A stretch of 64,000 bases of DNA from assembly GCA_010405405.1 (NCBI GenBank), contig MU004232.1, positions 2,003,481-2,067,480 on the forward strand. Direction: 5' to 3'. The DNA is from Microthyrium microscopicum (Eukaryota; Ascomycota; Dothideomycetes; Microthyriales; Microthyriaceae). Both the position numbers and the translations under genes were made by a program. Positions 61,432 through 64,000 of this stretch are shown piece by piece. Below the pieces are notes generated by a model. The model was given only the letters and a program-made list of their open reading frames with translations. It did not search any database and was not told the origin of the DNA. Numbering within the stretch: position 1 is the first letter of the stretch; every line of letters begins with the position of its first letter.

Positions 61432-61861
61432 TAAGAGACTCAGAGGAGTTGATTCGAAGCATTGGGAGCTACTCAAGAAATATAAGACGTCGAAAGAGGC
61501 AAACGGATGGAGTAAGACGTCATTAGCTTCTAGCCAATCGGAGGTTTTACACAAGTCCGCAACGGCTGTTAGATGCCTCAGCCTTGTCGTTATCAGGCTG
61601 AGCTTAGCAAGTACATAACCACGTTTTTGAGGAGGAATCTGAAGAAACGCACTTCTTATTGCTGTAGTATAAAGCTCAATTGATATTTCACAGTAAACAG
61701 ATCCTTGCCATCATTCATCGTGTCTATTGGGGTATCATGCAAAAACAATAGTAAAACAAAGAGCCCCTTAAAGAAACAAGCCAAAGTACTCCATGGGTAT
61801 CATGCGTATACTAAGGAAGACAATAGTATGTTACATAACAATTGATGCGGATAAAAACTCT
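61432..61861. other. Intergenic between two minus-strand genes
   Basis: 430 bases with the SelO promoter and the 3' UTR of the WD40 gene. Nothing unusual seen. Confidence 0.4.
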
Positions 61862-63837
61862 TCAAGAATGACCAGGTGTTGAAGGTGAAAAATAGGGGTA
61901 GCTGAAGACACGATGTAAAGGATCTGTCTCATCCTCCCAGGGAGCACCGTACTTCGCCGCAAAGTCGTAGATTCGATGCTGGCGTGAGGTCAAGATTCGA
62001 CAAAGACCATCTTCTTCCTCGACTATTTGGATGTTTCTGAAGGGACCGACTCGAGCGCCGGCCCAGAGAGTGTGTAGAGTTTTGCCACTTTTGAGCGAGA
62101 ATATTCGAATTGATCCATTGCCTTGGGCTGCGGCGATAATGCCTAGGTTCTGAGAGACATCAAACCCGAGGTCGGGTGCAGGATAGAGCCGGTTGTGATG
62201 ATCAAATCTGTGAACTGGTTGAGTGAGAAGTCTAGTGGGCTGTGGCGCATTGCCAAAGGGTTTTCCAAATGGCACAAGCTTGTCCTTCATAAAGCGAAGA
62301 TCATAGGTGAGGAGACAATCTTCGATGCCGTTGACGACAAGGTAGTTTCCGTTATAGTCAACGTAGGAAATGTTGGTAACCTGGCCTGGGTGACGTATTT
62401 TCGAGTCCCCCATCGTATTAGAACGCATATCGTATCCAAAGACATGTCCCTTGAGCATGCCAGCACTAACGAGGTTATCGCCTATTAGTTTGATGGCTGT
62501 AACACTCCCTAAATCATGGATCAATGGCTTTCGTAAGCAAGTGTTAGTGAAACAAGCGCCTTGACCGTAAATGGCGTGCTCAATTCCATTCTTTGTGCCA
62601 GACCAGATTTCCAAAGTGTCAACCATATTTGGAACAATACGGGTGTCTGAACAATTTACAATCGAATGTTTTTCAAAGTTGATGCGGGTCTTTCGGTTCT
62701 GAGGTCCGTAACGACAACCCACTTGGACACATGGCAATCTCTGGTCTACTAGGCAGCCGAACTCATGAGTTAGCACGCCGGACCGTGGTGGTGCTCTACG
62801 AGAATTGCGTGCAAGAGCTGCTTGAGAAAAGCTGCTAGGACGAAACGCATTACCGTCAGGTTGGACCAGTGATTTTGTCAATGCAAGACATGGACCGTCC
62901 CTGTCAAATAAAAACGACGCATGTCCAGGGACAACATTGAACCATCTTTCCACTGAAGCGTTTTGCCATAGCCCGATTTGCTTCACAGCGGTTAAATGGA
63001 GTCCAAAAGCATCAGCTGGAGGGACAGGATAGTGAGATTTATATGGCGTGCGGTGGTAGTAAAAGGGATAGTTTGTGTCCAAGCACGCAGCCCAAATTTG
63101 GTAATGACGTGTTGGGCCTATCATATCATACGCGGGTGCGACATATAGAATTTTCAGTAGTGGGTCATACTTAAAGGCTTGAACCTCTGCGTGTGGAAGT
63201 GCTGGATTTAGACAAGACGCATCCAATACAATTGCAGGATATTGTAGTGGATGAGGAAAATCGTCTGAATTAGCCGTCGCGCCGAATGTAGAAAGACAAT
63301 ATGAAGCTGCTGCTTCTTTTCTGCTTAGAAATTTGTGCGAGAAATTGGCTTCTTGGAGAACGACCGCTCCAGCAACTTGGTCTTTGAAACTCTCTTTGCG
63401 CTGAATGCGCGGATGGGCTTGGAGGTTTGCGAGTTGCTCTCGCTTTTTCTTGGCCAAGGTTCTGGTTTCATCCGCAGCTGATATTGTTGCATGAGTGTGG
63501 TCCTTTTGGAGGGTGAACCATTTTCCTTTGGACGCATCAAAGTGGAAACCTCTTGCCTCCATCAGCTGGTCCAAAGCACTTTGAGCAGGCTTTGGGTCTG
63601 GTTTTGGTTGCCGCGAACGCGGCCTGAACTCGCCAGTTCTGTAAACGATTAATAACCCATCTATGCCGATCCATTGAATGCAATGCGTGTTTTGAACTGT
63701 CGAGACTCGACGGTAGGAGTAACCATCACTTACATGGCGGAGTTGCCATCCTCGAGCAATGGCTTGCCATCTTGGTAGTCTTGATCCAGTCGCTGCCGCT
63801 TTCGTTGGCGGGCGCGGGCAGCACCGTTCTTTGCCAT
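61862..63837 (-). CDS. WD40-repeat protein, DCAF4/WDR21-like
   Basis: Two exons, 63,837-63,734 and 63,638-61,862, with a 95-base intron, give 626 residues. The first exon starts MAKNGAARARQRKRQRLDQD, a basic patch that may direct nuclear import. After the join, LDQLMEARGFHFDASKGKWF matches the PGFYYD...RYFxL entry motif of DCAF4 (WDR21) proteins, substrate receptors of Cul4-DDB1 ligases. The second half (~390-600) has several degenerate WD blades, such as VTAIKLIGDNLVSAGMLKG, VTNISYVDYNGNYLVVNG and LGIIAAAQGNGSIRIFSL. No clear WDxR box was identified, so coupling to DDB1 is inference. The upstream 163 bases to the window end hold its promoter. Confidence 0.85.
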
Positions 63838-64000
63838 TGATTTTGTGGTGCAACCTGCCAATTTGTTAGTACGCTTTGCAAAGTCTCAGTGCTGTTCACT
63901 TGGACGCCAGTCGCTAGCCAGTGATTTCGCCAGGTCACACCAGGGTCACGACACATTCAAGATCGCCACGATATCGTGCAAACGTGAGACTTACTAGCTT
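63838..64000. other. Promoter side of the WD40 gene, window edge
   Basis: 163 bases between the WD40 start codon and the end of the window. Nothing further is visible. Confidence 0.35.

Overview
The window reads as a piece of a filamentous ascomycete chromosome (Pezizomycotina; Leotiomycetes is a plausible class, but that is inference). The evidence is short GT-AG introns of about 47-60 bases with CTAAC/CTGAC branch points, a velvet regulator (VeA), a HET-domain protein, a CmcJ/AsaB-type oxidoreductase, and a large repeat block destroyed by repeat-induced point mutation (RIP).

Left block, 1-14,205: very AT-rich DNA in which CpA and TpG are almost absent while CpT, CpC and CpG survive, which is the classical RIP fingerprint. 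The first 2.9 kb is a fossil Ty3/Gypsy chromovirus pol region on the + strand. Further right lie a perfect palindromic TTAA microsatellite (4,056-4,129), a 61-bp minisatellite (about 9,090-9,430), a 60-bp minisatellite (13,061-13,300), and one island of nearly normal base composition (10,619-11,420) that is a non-autonomous TIR element. The edge of the block carries a hairpin and CCTAA repeats (14,155-14,240).

Right block, 14.2-64 kb: ordinary genes, mostly housekeeping. In order: a Puf3/Pumilio-type RNA-binding protein (-); a small single-span membrane protein (+); GPI ethanolamine-phosphate transferase 3, GPI13 (+); an F-box protein (-); a CmcJ-like oxidoreductase (+); a disordered Ser/Pro-rich protein (-); VeA (-); a gene-poor 5-7 kb stretch; an accessory group comprising a tiny secreted Cys-rich peptide, an APH-like kinase gene with a premature stop, a secreted 8-Cys protein and a HET protein (all +); a cyclase-family hydrolase (+); a Ser-rich protein with two C-terminal membrane spans (-); the CAAX protease RCE1 (+); a Rab11/Ypt31 GTPase (+); the mitochondrial AMPylase SelO/Fmp40 (-); and a DCAF4/WDR21-like WD40 protein (-).

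Functional links: GPI13 and Rab11 serve the secretory pathway, and RCE1 processes prenylated CAAX proteins in the ER. The PUF protein has the residues expected to read UGUANAUA, and the SelO mRNA carries UGUAUAUA five bases after its stop codon. The stretch between VeA and the cyclase gene (about 38.5-50.3 kb) holds nearly all the lineage-specific material and is where I would look for novelty, above all the two-exon peptide gene at 42,900-43,102. Exon borders were placed by eye from splice signals and frame continuity; no database search was possible.
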